35,773 bases of DNA from Bacteroidota bacterium (GCA_018268105.1 JAFDXG010000161.1:1-35773), one strand, 5' to 3'. Positions 27,001-35,431 are shown, counted from the first letter of the stretch. Notes: generated from the letters alone by a model not told the origin. Made by a program: numbers and translations.

Positions 27001-27414
27001 ATCTTCAACGAAAACAGGTACGAGATAGAGAATGGTTTCACTACCTTTAACAAACTCGCTTATGTAGCCACCGACAGTTGGACCGGGCCGAATACAAGCA
27101 ATACATTGCCCAGCATCATCAGCAAATACAGGCGCGCCGTCGGCTTTTCAAGCGACATGCTGGAAGACGGTAGCTTCCTCAGGGTTAAAACCGTTACCCT
27201 CTCTTATGAGTTGCCGTTAAATAAGCTGACATCTGCTTTTAAAGCAGCAACAATATACGTAACTGCACAAAACCTGCTAACGTTTACAAAATACAGCGGT
27301 TATGACCCTGAAGTAAACTCATTCGATAACAGCAACCAGTTGTCCCTCGGTACGGATTACAATGCTTACCCGAATTACAGGACTTTCCTGGCCGGTGTGC
27401 GCTTTTCGTTTTAA
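24010..27414 (+). CDS. SusC/RagA-family TonB-dependent transporter with STN signalling domain
   Basis: About 1134 residues. The start is set at the ATG at 24010. The frame is open further upstream, but into repeat DNA, and the peptide from 24010 has the long leader ending FRVMKLTVVLLFVFCINTGATGFSQ typical of this SusC group. Order: STN (ITLSLRNAPVEKVLKEIRKQTGYSF to TVVISPK), carboxypeptidase-D-like domain (QGTVTNSAGEPLPGASVRLKG), DEVVVVGYGSAKKKDLTGAV, plug (RIRGTNSINSGNEPLYVIDG, VLKDASATAIYGSRGANG), barrel ending FLAGVRFSF. The STN domain contacts FecR to signal substrate arrival, in contrast to the left-hand SusC that lacks it. It is followed by its SusD partner after 23 bp. Confidence 0.96.
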   Translation: MQINQTHRWGKRLYPPVLMFRVMKLTVVLLFVFCINTGATGFSQSITLSLRNAPVEKVLKEIRKQTGYSFFYKTELLRNAPRVSLSVKNAAIRQALDLCFTDVPVEYSIVAQTVVISPKKTISAVSPEDPGEPEIIATEIQGTVTNSAGEPLPGASVRLKGSSTGTTTDAAGKFTLNIPGNQGVLVISFVGYVAQEINTGGRTDIKVVLTRQDTQADEVVVVGYGSAKKKDLTGAVGVVNVQEQYKSPIIATEQMLEGQVSGVQVSQNQSQPGGAVFSIRIRGTNSINSGNEPLYVIDGYAGGDIASVSPSDIASISVLKDASATAIYGSRGANGVVMITTRRGNYNARGLTIDAYTGVQKVAKKYKMMDAKQFATYLNEIQTLTNQQNGTNDPLPYTDAAISAMGKGTDWQDAVFKAAPVSNITIGLNGGSNNTRYYTSLSYFDQKGVMIATDYKRGILRFNVDHNMSNRFKMGLSSYLSYDYQKVASVNTAGGITSPGVLWDAIRFNPAVPVKDDDGNYTYLNGPLPNVDPLGNPVAYALLSKNGMYRFATTANFFVEYEILKGLKLRSSLGAGYDNRGNRVFTPSSIFAGASSNGYAAQSSGQYYNWLTENTITYDKTISDKHVINAVGGFTFQHWYSKGFSAGITNLANNNLGYDNLGIGDPVIPSAFFDENVLTSFFGRINYSFSDRYLLTFTARADGSSRFGDKHKWGYFPSGAFAWNVAEENFMKNIKNVSALKLRLSYGITGNQEIGDYISLPVYVNDIYSLGRDPSPVTAIFPVQVANPDIKWEQTATTDIGLDIGLWNNRVEITTDYYNKKTTNLLLYINVPLTSGYESLLRNIGAVQNRGFEFSLTSRNIINPVFKWESILNFSTNKNKVLDIGTNKEIYVGEISNNIFSATSGIIQVGQPIGSFYGYKFDGIWQTQDEIDRSDTEQPVVPGDPKYRDIDGDKSLTGLDRTIIGQALPKFIYGFTNNFKYGRFGLTIFLQGIYGNKIFNENRYEIENGFTTFNKLAYVATDSWTGPNTSNTLPSIISKYRRAVGFSSDMLEDGSFLRVKTVTLSYELPLNKLTSAFKAATIYVTAQNLLTFTKYSGYDPEVNSFDNSNQLSLGTDYNAYPNYRTFLAGVRFSF

Positions 27415-27437
27415 TACAAAACTAAAAAGATACTACA

Positions 27438-28865
27438 ATGATGAAACGATATCATTTTCTAATATCAATTTTGATCATGCTTACATCGCTTTTTGCATGT
27501 AAGAAAGCATTGGAAACAAAAGGGCACAGCTTTTTATCGCCCAACACATTTTATACCAATGCATCAGACGCCAATGCTGCTTTGAACGGCGCATACGCCA
27601 ATCTTTTTTCACAGGACATGTATGGCAGGGCTGTATGGCTGTTATCAGACTTACCGGCAGACCTGTTCTACATAACGCTCAGTAATGCAGATCGTATCTC
27701 CATATTCCAGGGAACATTTACCGCCACCAATGGTGTGGTACATGATTGGTGGCTGGCTAACTACCTGGTTATAAAAAATGCAAATGATGTTATCGCCTAT
27801 GTTCCCGGGATTGATATGGACAAGGATAGTAAGAATAATATTGTAGGCAATGCCCGTTTCCTGAGAGGTCTATGCTATTTTAACCTGGTAGAAGGATTTG
27901 GAGATGTGCCTGTACTCCTCGCACCCGGCATTGATTCACTTTTCCCTACCAGGTCTCCCATAGCTGAAGTGTATGCGCAGATCATAGAAGACCTGAAATA
28001 TGCGGAAGAGCATTGCCTGCACATTGCAGAGCTGCCTGAACAGGAAGTCGGCAGAGCCACATCTGAAGCCGCTTCGGGATTACTGGCTAAAGTATACCTG
28101 CAAAAGAACAGCACCGGCGCAGCAGAATCAACTGACCATTCCAACGCACTGGCATTGTGCAATAAAGTGATCAGCTATTCCAACAGCCACCCCACTTACC
28201 TGGCTTTAGAAGAAACGTTTGGCAATATATTCAATCCCGACACAAAGAACGGTAAAGAAATATTATTCAACGTGCAGTTTGGCGCTCCACCCAATGCAAG
28301 CAATATTATCAACATGGGCTTTCAGCCGATAGCAAAAGGTGGCTTCGGCTCCTATAGCGGGTTGGATTATCATTACAACTCCTATAAGCCGGATGATGTA
28401 ATCAGAAGAACCGTAAATATCGGCAATATGGAAGGCTCCGCTCATAAGATATCCAAATATGATGACAATGGTGTTCCTCCCGGTGTTTTTGGCAGGAACA
28501 ACTGGATCATCTTAAGATATGCGGATATACTGCTGATGCAGTCTGAAGCGCAGCACGGTGTTGATCCCTCCGGCACGGCTAAATTTGACGGCATAAATGC
28601 GGTGAGGAGCCGCGCCGGCATAGGACCTCTTAATTTTACCAACACACCAACAGCCGACGATTTTATTACAGCGCTGGCAAATGAAAGGGGTTGGGAATTT
28701 TGCATAGAGGGGCAACGCAGGTGGGACCTGCTCCGGCTAAACCGTTATAAGGAAGTATTGCAGGCCGTAGGACGCCCGTTTGATGAGCTGCATATGAAGT
28801 ATTATCCTATCCCGCAAACGGAAATGGATGTGAATCCGAACCTGGTGCAAACGCCCGGGTTTTAA
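27438..28865 (+). CDS. SusD/RagB-family outer-membrane lipoprotein
   Basis: A 475-residue partner of the upstream SusC. It has a lipoprotein signal with the cysteine in SLFACKKALE and the N-terminal SusD-like region ASDANAALNGAYANLF. It continues with VGNARFLRGLCYFNLVEGFGDVPVLL, EAASGLLAKVYLQKN, RYADILLMQSEAQHG, VRSRAGIGPL, LANERGWEFCIEGQRRWDLLRLNRY and YYPIPQTEMDVNPNLVQTPGF, all diagnostic RagB elements. Shorter than the other SusD (522) but complete at both ends. Binds the glycan at the cell surface; specificity cannot be read. Confidence 0.96.
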   Translation: MMKRYHFLISILIMLTSLFACKKALETKGHSFLSPNTFYTNASDANAALNGAYANLFSQDMYGRAVWLLSDLPADLFYITLSNADRISIFQGTFTATNGVVHDWWLANYLVIKNANDVIAYVPGIDMDKDSKNNIVGNARFLRGLCYFNLVEGFGDVPVLLAPGIDSLFPTRSPIAEVYAQIIEDLKYAEEHCLHIAELPEQEVGRATSEAASGLLAKVYLQKNSTGAAESTDHSNALALCNKVISYSNSHPTYLALEETFGNIFNPDTKNGKEILFNVQFGAPPNASNIINMGFQPIAKGGFGSYSGLDYHYNSYKPDDVIRRTVNIGNMEGSAHKISKYDDNGVPPGVFGRNNWIILRYADILLMQSEAQHGVDPSGTAKFDGINAVRSRAGIGPLNFTNTPTADDFITALANERGWEFCIEGQRRWDLLRLNRYKEVLQAVGRPFDELHMKYYPIPQTEMDVNPNLVQTPGF

Positions 28866-28929
28866 AAGTGAAAAACAGGAGCGAAAGGAAGGGGTAAAGT
28901 CAATCAAATTATGGCTGTTCATTTTCGTG

Positions 28930-28981
28930 AAAGGTGAAACGTGAGATGTGAGACAACTTTCACATCTCACGTTTCACCTTT
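28930..28981. repeat. perfect 22-bp inverted repeat (long hairpin)
   Basis: AAAGGTGAAACGTGAGATG... (28930-28951) and its exact complement (28960-28981) are separated by an 8-base loop. It lies 65 bp after the SusD stop, so it could act as a terminator or mRNA-stabilising hairpin between susCD and the enzyme genes, though no T run follows. The arms match the GTGAGA-type repeats in the fecR-susC spacer. The rest of the 28866-29181 spacer shows no gene. Confidence 0.8.
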
Positions 28982-29181
28982 GACATAGCAGCAGTAAGGT
29001 TAAAACAAAATAAGGTAATGAATGAACGGAATAGATTAAAAACTGGTTGTACATTACCTATAGATTTGAACCAGAGGGTATCGCACTTGCCTGGGGCGGG
29101 CACAGTTACAATTAAACAATTATGAGCCGTGAAAAGAACGACGTGAGGTTTTCACGTTTCACTTCTAACATAGTTACACAT

Positions 29182-30603
29182 ATGAAATTATTCCTACTGC
29201 TTGTTGTTCATCTTCTATGCGGCATTGCCCTGGCACAGGTACAATTTCCATTAAAGTCCAGCCCGGACAATCGCTATCTCATTGACAGGCAAAACAAGCC
29301 TTTCCCTATCCTCGGCCGCACAGCCTGGACTATCATATCTCAGCCGCCTATAGGATACAGCACGTTTATTGAGAACTCTCTAACTAAGGGTTTTAATGCC
29401 ATTGAAGTGGCTGGTGTCTTTCATTGGCCCGACAGTAATCATCCGCCATTTAGCGGGAATGGTGCTGTGCCCTTTCTTCGGCAGATCAATGGCGCTGCCT
29501 GGGACGGCTCCCTCAAATACAGGGATACCCTGGCCGAAGCGCCGGACTTTACCACGCCCAATGAACAGTACTGGGCCTATGTTGATACATTCTTAAATTA
29601 TTGTGCGTCGAAAGGTATTCTGGTATTGCTTTTTCCTGCTTATGTCGGATACCCGGGCACCGATGAAGGCTGGATGACAGAACTGGTAGCGAATGGCGCT
29701 GAAAGGATCCGCAGCTATGGCGAGTGGATCGCCCGGCGATATAAAAAACAGGCAAACCTTGTGTGGATGCTGCTGGGTGATGATGGCAAATTTGATAACG
29801 CTAAAAAAGAGGTAGAGGCGGCACTTATTAAAGGACTGAAAAGCGTTGCAGGTCAGCAATCCATTTTTTACAGCGCTGAGTCATCCAGCGGTCAGAATGC
29901 CCGTGATCAGCCTCATTTCGGTCATGAGATGAATCTCAACGGCGTGTATACCTGGGACAGCGTGGGCGTACCCCGTTTAGGCCGCCATGCCTATTCGCAG
30001 CAACCGGTGATGCCGGCTTTTTTACTGGAAGAGCCTTATGATGAAGAAGGACCCGACGGCAATGCCCGCAACCCGCATGCCACACAACCGGTACGACGGT
30101 TTGCCTGGTGGGGCTGGCTTACCACCATTGGCGGATATATGGCAGGCAATGGCTTTATCTGGCAGTTCATTGATCCTTATTGGCAGCAACATCTGGATAC
30201 GCAGGCAGCACAGGATTTGAAAAGATTAAATGCTTTCATACAATCCGTCGAATGGTGGAAACTGGTGCCATCGGGTATGAATGGAATGAAAACGCTGATC
30301 ACGGAAGGGGGAGGCAATGATGCTTCTTCAGATTTTGTGACCGCTGCCGCCACACCCGGAGGCGACTTAATGGTAGCCTATCTTCCTCCTTCGCATGAGG
30401 GAAACAATATGGTAAATATGGCTGCACTGAAAAATAAGATCCGGGCTACATGGCTCGATCCCTCCACCGGAGAAACTATAGCTGTTAGCTCCACTCCTTT
30501 TTCAAATAAAGGCGTACAAAAATTTACGCCGCCTTCTAAAAACACATCGGGTTATAAAGACTGGGTGCTTGTGCTGCGCAGTATGCATCATTCATCACCC
30601 TAA
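29182..30603 (+). CDS. GH140-like (DUF4038) glycoside hydrolase
   Basis: A 473-residue secreted TIM-barrel protein. The ATG at 29182 begins the signal MKLFLLLVVHLLCGIALAQ; the frame also opens at 29122, but without a signal in that extension. Typical features are the N-terminal FPLKSSPDNRYLIDRQNKPFPILGRTAW, FNAIEVAGVFHW and LVLLFPAYVGYPG. Candidate catalytic acids are Asp200/201 (LLGDDGKFD) and Glu283/284 (LLEEPYDEEG). The C-terminal beta domain (ATPGGDLMVAYLPP, ATWLDPSTGETI) matches the 'collagen-binding' module usually attached to DUF4038. The founding GH140 members are endo-apiosidases acting on rhamnogalacturonan II; substrate here may differ. Confidence 0.88.
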   Translation: MKLFLLLVVHLLCGIALAQVQFPLKSSPDNRYLIDRQNKPFPILGRTAWTIISQPPIGYSTFIENSLTKGFNAIEVAGVFHWPDSNHPPFSGNGAVPFLRQINGAAWDGSLKYRDTLAEAPDFTTPNEQYWAYVDTFLNYCASKGILVLLFPAYVGYPGTDEGWMTELVANGAERIRSYGEWIARRYKKQANLVWMLLGDDGKFDNAKKEVEAALIKGLKSVAGQQSIFYSAESSSGQNARDQPHFGHEMNLNGVYTWDSVGVPRLGRHAYSQQPVMPAFLLEEPYDEEGPDGNARNPHATQPVRRFAWWGWLTTIGGYMAGNGFIWQFIDPYWQQHLDTQAAQDLKRLNAFIQSVEWWKLVPSGMNGMKTLITEGGGNDASSDFVTAAATPGGDLMVAYLPPSHEGNNMVNMAALKNKIRATWLDPSTGETIAVSSTPFSNKGVQKFTPPSKNTSGYKDWVLVLRSMHHSSP

Positions 30604-30637
30604 TGGCGGTAGGATATTATTATCAAACGACAGGACT

Positions 30638-31873
30638 ATGTATAGCGTAAGGATATATTTTTTCATAATTATTATTGCATTTACCGGCATTCATTGTCGT
30701 TCCGGCAAAAGCGCTGCTGTTACTAATAATAAGCACACTGCCATAACCGTAAGCAGCGATTTTGATTCCGGCAGCATTGACACCCTGTGGGAATCAAAGC
30801 CGGATTTTCTCACAGGTTGGCCCAGGCACTGGAAGCAGAAAAGCAGCAGCGACAACCAGTATTACTGGTTTTATTTTAAGCTTGAGCATACTGCCAATAA
30901 AAATATTACCATTAAGCTTGACAGCCTGGCAGGTACTTACAGGGGTGGACCGCACCTCATTTATTCCAAAGGCACACAGCCTGTCTATTCCTATGATCAG
31001 AAAAACTGGCAAAGAATAAGCGATGTGCAATACGATGCCAGGCAGCATTCGCTTACTTTCCGTAATGTCTTCACCGCGGATGCTGTATGGATAGCATATG
31101 CACATCCTTTCTCTTATGAGCAGGGGCTGGCGCTGATCCATAGCATTACCGGCAACCCGTTCTTGAATATTGAAGTGATAGGCAAAACAGCACAGGAAAG
31201 AGATATTCATTTATTGACGATCACCGATCCCGGTGTGCCGGATACAGAAAAAAAAGTTGTATTTATTACCACGTTGCAGCATGCAGGTGAATATTGCGGC
31301 GGGTATGTGGTGTCAGCGCTTATTCATTTCCTGCTGTCGGATGAGGAAGGTGCTGCACTTGCAAGAAAAACGACCATATACAAGATCATCCCCATGATGA
31401 ACCCCGATGGTATTTTCCACGGCATCACAAGGTTCAACGGCAACTTCGAAGACCTGAACCAGGAATGGGATGACGACTTTACCGATACCCTTCATCTCCC
31501 CGTGGAGCCCGAAGCAGCCTGTGTAAAAAAATGGATACGCGAATGGAAAAGTGCAGGGAAGACCATTGACCTGGGGCTTGATGTGCACAGCCAGGGGCAG
31601 GAAGGTAATATGAACCTGCTGCATACCCCCAAAGATGTGCTGGCGGATCTTACCCCTTATCTTAATAAATACTGGCCGATAGAATATATTCCCATGGAAT
31701 TTTCAGGGTCGTTGAACAATTGCCTCGTAAAAGAGTTCAATATTCCCGCAGGCACTTTTGAAATACCGCAATCCCGGATCAAAAGTGGTGCATACCTGAC
31801 GATAGAAGACTACTATCAATACGGCAAAGGCATGGCATCAGGTATCACCGATTATTTTTTAAAAAGCAGATAA
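30638..31873 (+). CDS. M14-family metallocarboxypeptidase-like protein
   Basis: A 411-residue exported protein with an N-terminal beta domain (about 35-170, YYWFYFKLEHTANKNITIKLDSLAG), as in the cytosolic-carboxypeptidase-type M14 group, then the zinc peptidase domain. Zinc ligands are His215/Glu218 (LQHAGEYC) and His317 (DVHSQGQ), with catalytic Glu375 (GTFEIPQ). Other family motifs are MMNPDGIFHGITRFN and the position of DLNR, which here reads DLNQ (Gln275 for the usual Arg). That Arg binds the substrate's C-terminal carboxylate, so specificity may be shifted. Start at 30638, from which a hydrophobic export segment follows; the frame opens earlier within the previous gene. Second enzyme gene of the operon. 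Confidence 0.9.
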   Translation: MYSVRIYFFIIIIAFTGIHCRSGKSAAVTNNKHTAITVSSDFDSGSIDTLWESKPDFLTGWPRHWKQKSSSDNQYYWFYFKLEHTANKNITIKLDSLAGTYRGGPHLIYSKGTQPVYSYDQKNWQRISDVQYDARQHSLTFRNVFTADAVWIAYAHPFSYEQGLALIHSITGNPFLNIEVIGKTAQERDIHLLTITDPGVPDTEKKVVFITTLQHAGEYCGGYVVSALIHFLLSDEEGAALARKTTIYKIIPMMNPDGIFHGITRFNGNFEDLNQEWDDDFTDTLHLPVEPEAACVKKWIREWKSAGKTIDLGLDVHSQGQEGNMNLLHTPKDVLADLTPYLNKYWPIEYIPMEFSGSLNNCLVKEFNIPAGTFEIPQSRIKSGAYLTIEDYYQYGKGMASGITDYFLKSR

Positions 31874-31876
31874 TAT

Positions 31877-33490
31877 ATGTACAACAATACTTGCAGGAAG
31901 TTTCAATCAGGTGTTTTTTATAATGAGCCAAACAGAATGGTTACTATTAAACATCGTTGCGTCGCACACTTCAACATCCTGTTCCCTATTGGGCATATCA
32001 AAGGCTGCATCAAACAAACCGGATTGTCAGCTTTATTCCTGTTAGTATTTTACTCCTTTTCCTTTTCGCAGGCGCTGGGCACAGATCCTGAAAAAGGCAA
32101 AGGCACGTATAAGAACCGCACTTTCTTTAATCTGGAAAGGTATTGGGATACTGCCAAAGTTTGTTCCAATCCCCATAAAGGATGGAGCGTGCATTATTTC
32201 AGCAACAGTATATCTAACTACGGGAACCGGTTAGCAGCCGACGATTCCCTTGCTGACTTCCCGGGATTGAATGATATTTATTTCAGGCTGGCATGGAGCT
32301 ATCTCGAACCGAAGGAAGGTGTGTATAACTGGGCATTGATAGACACCCTTATTCAGAAGTGGGTGAAATGGGGACACACGGTTTCCTTCCGCATCACCTG
32401 CAAGGAAACGAATATCGTGTATGCTACCCCCGAATGGGTAAGGCTTGCCGGCGCCAAAGGAACCTTCGTCAATCATCCCGATCTTAAAATAAAAGCATGG
32501 GCGCCGGAGTATGATGATCCTGTGTTTTTACAGAAGCTGAACAACTTTCATAAAGCATTTGCAGAAAAGTACGACGGGCAACCCTGGGTGGAATATGTTG
32601 ACATCGGGAGCCTGGGTGACTGGGGCGAAGCGCATACTGCATATTCCGGCTGGAAAGATATTCCGGTGGAAATAGTGAAACAGCATATTGATTTATATAA
32701 ACGCTGGTATAAAAAAACAACACTCATCATCAGCGACGATGCGATAGGGCAACGGGATACAGACGACGGATCGGATTATGTAATTTTCGAATACGCGCTG
32801 AAAAACGACATCGGCTTCAGGGATGACAGCGGTAATGTGGAATGGTATAAATACCTGGGCTTCGGCCCCTCCTGTATACGTTCACCGGAACTTTTCTCCG
32901 CCACCTACAGGAAAATCCCCGTGGTGCTTGAATCTGATCACTACGGCGATGTGGTAAAAGGCAATATGTGGAACACTGGCGAAGGCCTCTTAAAAGCGGT
33001 ATACGAAACCCATGCCTCGATGGTAGGATTTCATTTTTATCCCCGGGAATGGCTCCGTGAAAATTACGACTATGCAAAAAAGATAGCCAACATTGCAGGC
33101 TACTGGTATTTTCCCAAATTCGCCATGCTGCCAGATACCCTGCGCAGCAACGGCGCCCACAATTATCTGCGGCTTACCTGGGAAAACCACGGGGTGGCGC
33201 CGGCCTATCATAAGTTCATTTTATCTGTGGCTTTAATCAATAAGTCGGATGGAAAAAGATTTGAGCAGCAATTAGCGGGATCGGATTGCCGCAACTGGCT
33301 GCCTGGAGTAATCATAGCTGAGCAACACCCATTAACGGTGGATAAGAGTATGCAACCTGGTGTTTACGACATTGCTATTGGCCTACGTGATGAATGTGGT
33401 TTTCATAACAAATCTATTGAGTTGCCTATAAAAGACAGCAGGAAAATACAGGGAGGGTTTTATAAGATGGGGGAAATTGTAGTACATTAA
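31877..33490 (+). CDS. DUF4874/DUF4832-type secreted TIM-barrel protein (beta-galactosidase-like)
   Basis: Up to 537 residues, with a hydrophobic signal segment at about 46-66 (GLSALFLLVFYSFSFSQA) after an unusually long N-terminal stretch; a second ATG at 31937 may be the true start. The body opens SNPHKGWSVHYF, then FRLAWSYLEPKEGVYNW and EYVDIGSLGDWGEAH (Glu251, the position of a clan-A acid/base). Next come IISDDAIG and PVVLESDHYGD (Glu352, candidate nucleophile), followed by a C-terminal beta domain (LRLTWENHGVAPAY). Family-level biochemistry is thin; glycosidase activity is inferred from the fold and the two acids. The gene starts 3 bp after the M14 stop and ends 13 bp before the aminotransferase. 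Confidence 0.82.
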   Translation: MYNNTCRKFQSGVFYNEPNRMVTIKHRCVAHFNILFPIGHIKGCIKQTGLSALFLLVFYSFSFSQALGTDPEKGKGTYKNRTFFNLERYWDTAKVCSNPHKGWSVHYFSNSISNYGNRLAADDSLADFPGLNDIYFRLAWSYLEPKEGVYNWALIDTLIQKWVKWGHTVSFRITCKETNIVYATPEWVRLAGAKGTFVNHPDLKIKAWAPEYDDPVFLQKLNNFHKAFAEKYDGQPWVEYVDIGSLGDWGEAHTAYSGWKDIPVEIVKQHIDLYKRWYKKTTLIISDDAIGQRDTDDGSDYVIFEYALKNDIGFRDDSGNVEWYKYLGFGPSCIRSPELFSATYRKIPVVLESDHYGDVVKGNMWNTGEGLLKAVYETHASMVGFHFYPREWLRENYDYAKKIANIAGYWYFPKFAMLPDTLRSNGAHNYLRLTWENHGVAPAYHKFILSVALINKSDGKRFEQQLAGSDCRNWLPGVIIAEQHPLTVDKSMQPGVYDIAIGLRDECGFHNKSIELPIKDSRKIQGGFYKMGEIVVH

Positions 33491-33503
33491 AATAATTGAA
33501 AAT

Positions 33504-34847
33504 ATGGCACAGCAAACACAGTCAGCAAGCATACTCAGGGACAACCTTGATTATACTCTTTTTTCATGGAGCAAGCAAAAAGGCATCAATCCTATTGTCG
33601 TAGAAAAAGGAGAAGGTGTTTACTTTTATGACTACGACGGGAAAAGATATCTTGATTTTTCTTCCGGTCTTATGAATGTCAATATCGGACATGGGCACCC
33701 CCGTGTTGCAGCAGCTATAATGAGACAAATGAACCAGATAAGTTATGTATCTCCCGGCTGTGCTACTAAAGTGCGGGGCGAACTCGGAAAAAAACTGGCT
33801 GCAATAACACCTCAGAAGTTAAACAAAACTCTATTCACTACCGGCGGCGCCGAATCCATAGAAAATGCTATCAAACTTGCAAGACTTTATACAGGTAAGT
33901 ATAAAATATTATCCCGGTATCGGGCTTTTCATGGCGCATCCTACGGCGCTATGAGCGCGGGAGGAGACCCGAGAAAAACACCACACGACAGCCAGCAAAT
34001 ACCGAACATCGTACACCTTGAAGACCCTTATTGTTACCGCTGCCCCTGGTCGCAGCAGGGGCCAGACTTGTGCAAAAGAGAATGTGTACAACACATTGAA
34101 CGCGTGATACAGTTTGAGGGACCCGAAACGATTGCAGCAATTATTATGGAAGGAGAAAGCGGCACATCGGGTTGTATTAAATATCCTCCGGATTATCTGA
34201 AAGGAATAAGAGCGTTGTGTGATAAATATGATATACTATTTATTGCAGACGAAGTAATGAGTGGTTTTGGAAGAACAGGTACTTGGTTTGGTGTAACAAC
34301 TCATGAGGTTGTTCCTGATATGATCGCTACAGCAAAAGGAATAACTGCCGGATATTTGCCGCTCGGAGCGCTCATCGTAAGTGATAAGATTGCCGAAAAA
34401 TTTGATGATCAGGTGCTCTGGCTGGGATTAACTTATTCTGCCCATCCGGTATGTTGTGCTGCCGCACTGGAAGTATTAAAAATATATGAAGAGGAGGATT
34501 TGATCGCCAATGCAGCCCGGGTGGGAAAATATATCGACGATCGTATGAAAGAATTGCAGGGGATACACCCAAGTATTGGAGATTTTAGGAATACCGGACT
34601 CTTAGGCTGTATCGAGTTAATTAAAAACAAAGATACGAGGGAACCTATGGCTCCGTTTAATGCTAAAGCTACAGATATGACCATCATGAATGAAATATCA
34701 GCCAGTCTGAGAAAATCCGGTTTGTACACTTTCGTGAAATGGAATTATATTTTTATAACACCGCCTCTAAACATAACTATTGAACAAGCAGAAGATGGGC
34801 TGTGTTTAATTTCAGAAGCGCTTAAAATAGCTGATGAATACTGTTAG
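33504..34847 (+). CDS. class III PLP-dependent aminotransferase
   Basis: A 447-residue cytoplasmic transaminase of the omega-amino-acid type. It has TTGGAESIENAIKLAR for cofactor phosphate, FHGASYGAM, the PLP-pyridine Asp249 in IADEVMSGFGRTG and the Schiff-base Lys278 in ATAKGITAGYLPLG. A Cys-rich insertion, CYRCPW...LCKREC (Cys177, 180, 190, 194), is found in some members and could bind a metal. Typical reactions use amines such as beta-alanine, taurine, putrescine or aminosugar-derived amines with pyruvate or 2-oxoglutarate. It ends the ECF-controlled operon and suggests that catabolism of the substrate releases an amine. Substrate unknown. Confidence 0.94.
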   Translation: MAQQTQSASILRDNLDYTLFSWSKQKGINPIVVEKGEGVYFYDYDGKRYLDFSSGLMNVNIGHGHPRVAAAIMRQMNQISYVSPGCATKVRGELGKKLAAITPQKLNKTLFTTGGAESIENAIKLARLYTGKYKILSRYRAFHGASYGAMSAGGDPRKTPHDSQQIPNIVHLEDPYCYRCPWSQQGPDLCKRECVQHIERVIQFEGPETIAAIIMEGESGTSGCIKYPPDYLKGIRALCDKYDILFIADEVMSGFGRTGTWFGVTTHEVVPDMIATAKGITAGYLPLGALIVSDKIAEKFDDQVLWLGLTYSAHPVCCAAALEVLKIYEEEDLIANAARVGKYIDDRMKELQGIHPSIGDFRNTGLLGCIELIKNKDTREPMAPFNAKATDMTIMNEISASLRKSGLYTFVKWNYIFITPPLNITIEQAEDGLCLISEALKIADEYC

Positions 34848-34876
34848 ATCAGTGTAATGTTTAACTCAATATACTA

Positions 34877-34891
34877 TGGATTAAAAATCCA
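34877..34891 (+). terminator. weak hairpin after the aminotransferase
   Basis: TGGATT-AAA-AATCCA is a perfect 6-bp stem about 30 bp after the stop codon, without a T run. It may be a weak terminator or the right-end hairpin of the IS200 remnant. Confidence 0.3.
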
Positions 34892-34958
34892 CAGGTTAAA
34901 ATACAGTTGAACTTGCAATAAACAGCATTGAAAACTGTAAACTTAAAGTTCATTAAAA

Positions 34959-35393
34959 CTACGAAAGAATGAAATTCTGGTCGTTGTTTGGCCCATCCCG
35001 GTGATGATCCAAATAGTCCTGTAACATTTTATCTGTTATATTGCCAGTACTCCAAGCACCATACCCTATACCCCATAAATACTGACTCAATATTGCTTCT
35101 TTATTTCCGCAAACTCATCTAATTATAACCAGGCGCTTCAACCTTTCAACCGCTTTACCAAATCGCTTACTGATACCTTCGGTGGATAACTCAAATGCAG
35201 ATGAATATGATCCTTGCTCACAACTCCTTTTAATATCCGCACATCCATTGCATCACAAACTTGACGTATTAAATCCCAGCAACGTATTTGAACCTCGCCT
35301 TGTAACACACTAACTATAGCGATATTTGGTACTCCAAACGACCTGCACGTGCAGATGATGCACACTATGACTACTTTTTCTTATATTCTCCAT
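34959..35393 (-). pseudogene. tnpA: decayed IS200-type Y1 (HUH) transposase
   Basis: Piecing together frames on the minus strand rebuilds a full-length (about 145-codon) TnpA. The ATG at 35393 gives MENIRKSSHSVHHLHVQVVW and STKYRYS, then a stop. A shifted frame continues VLQGEVQIRCWDLIRQV, VSKDHIHLHLSYPP (the HUH motif HIHLH) and LVKRLKG, followed by two stops. It then resumes EFAEIKKQY, and a third frame supplies YGAWSTGNITDKMLQDYLDHH, with the nucleophilic Tyr in LQDY. At least two frameshifts and two in-frame stops mean it is dead. A palindrome TGCAC-TAAA-GTGCA at 35432-35445 may be its left-end hairpin. Confidence 0.85.
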
Positions 35394-35431
35394 CCATCAA
35401 ATCTACACCAGATTTATTGAAACTAAAGCCT

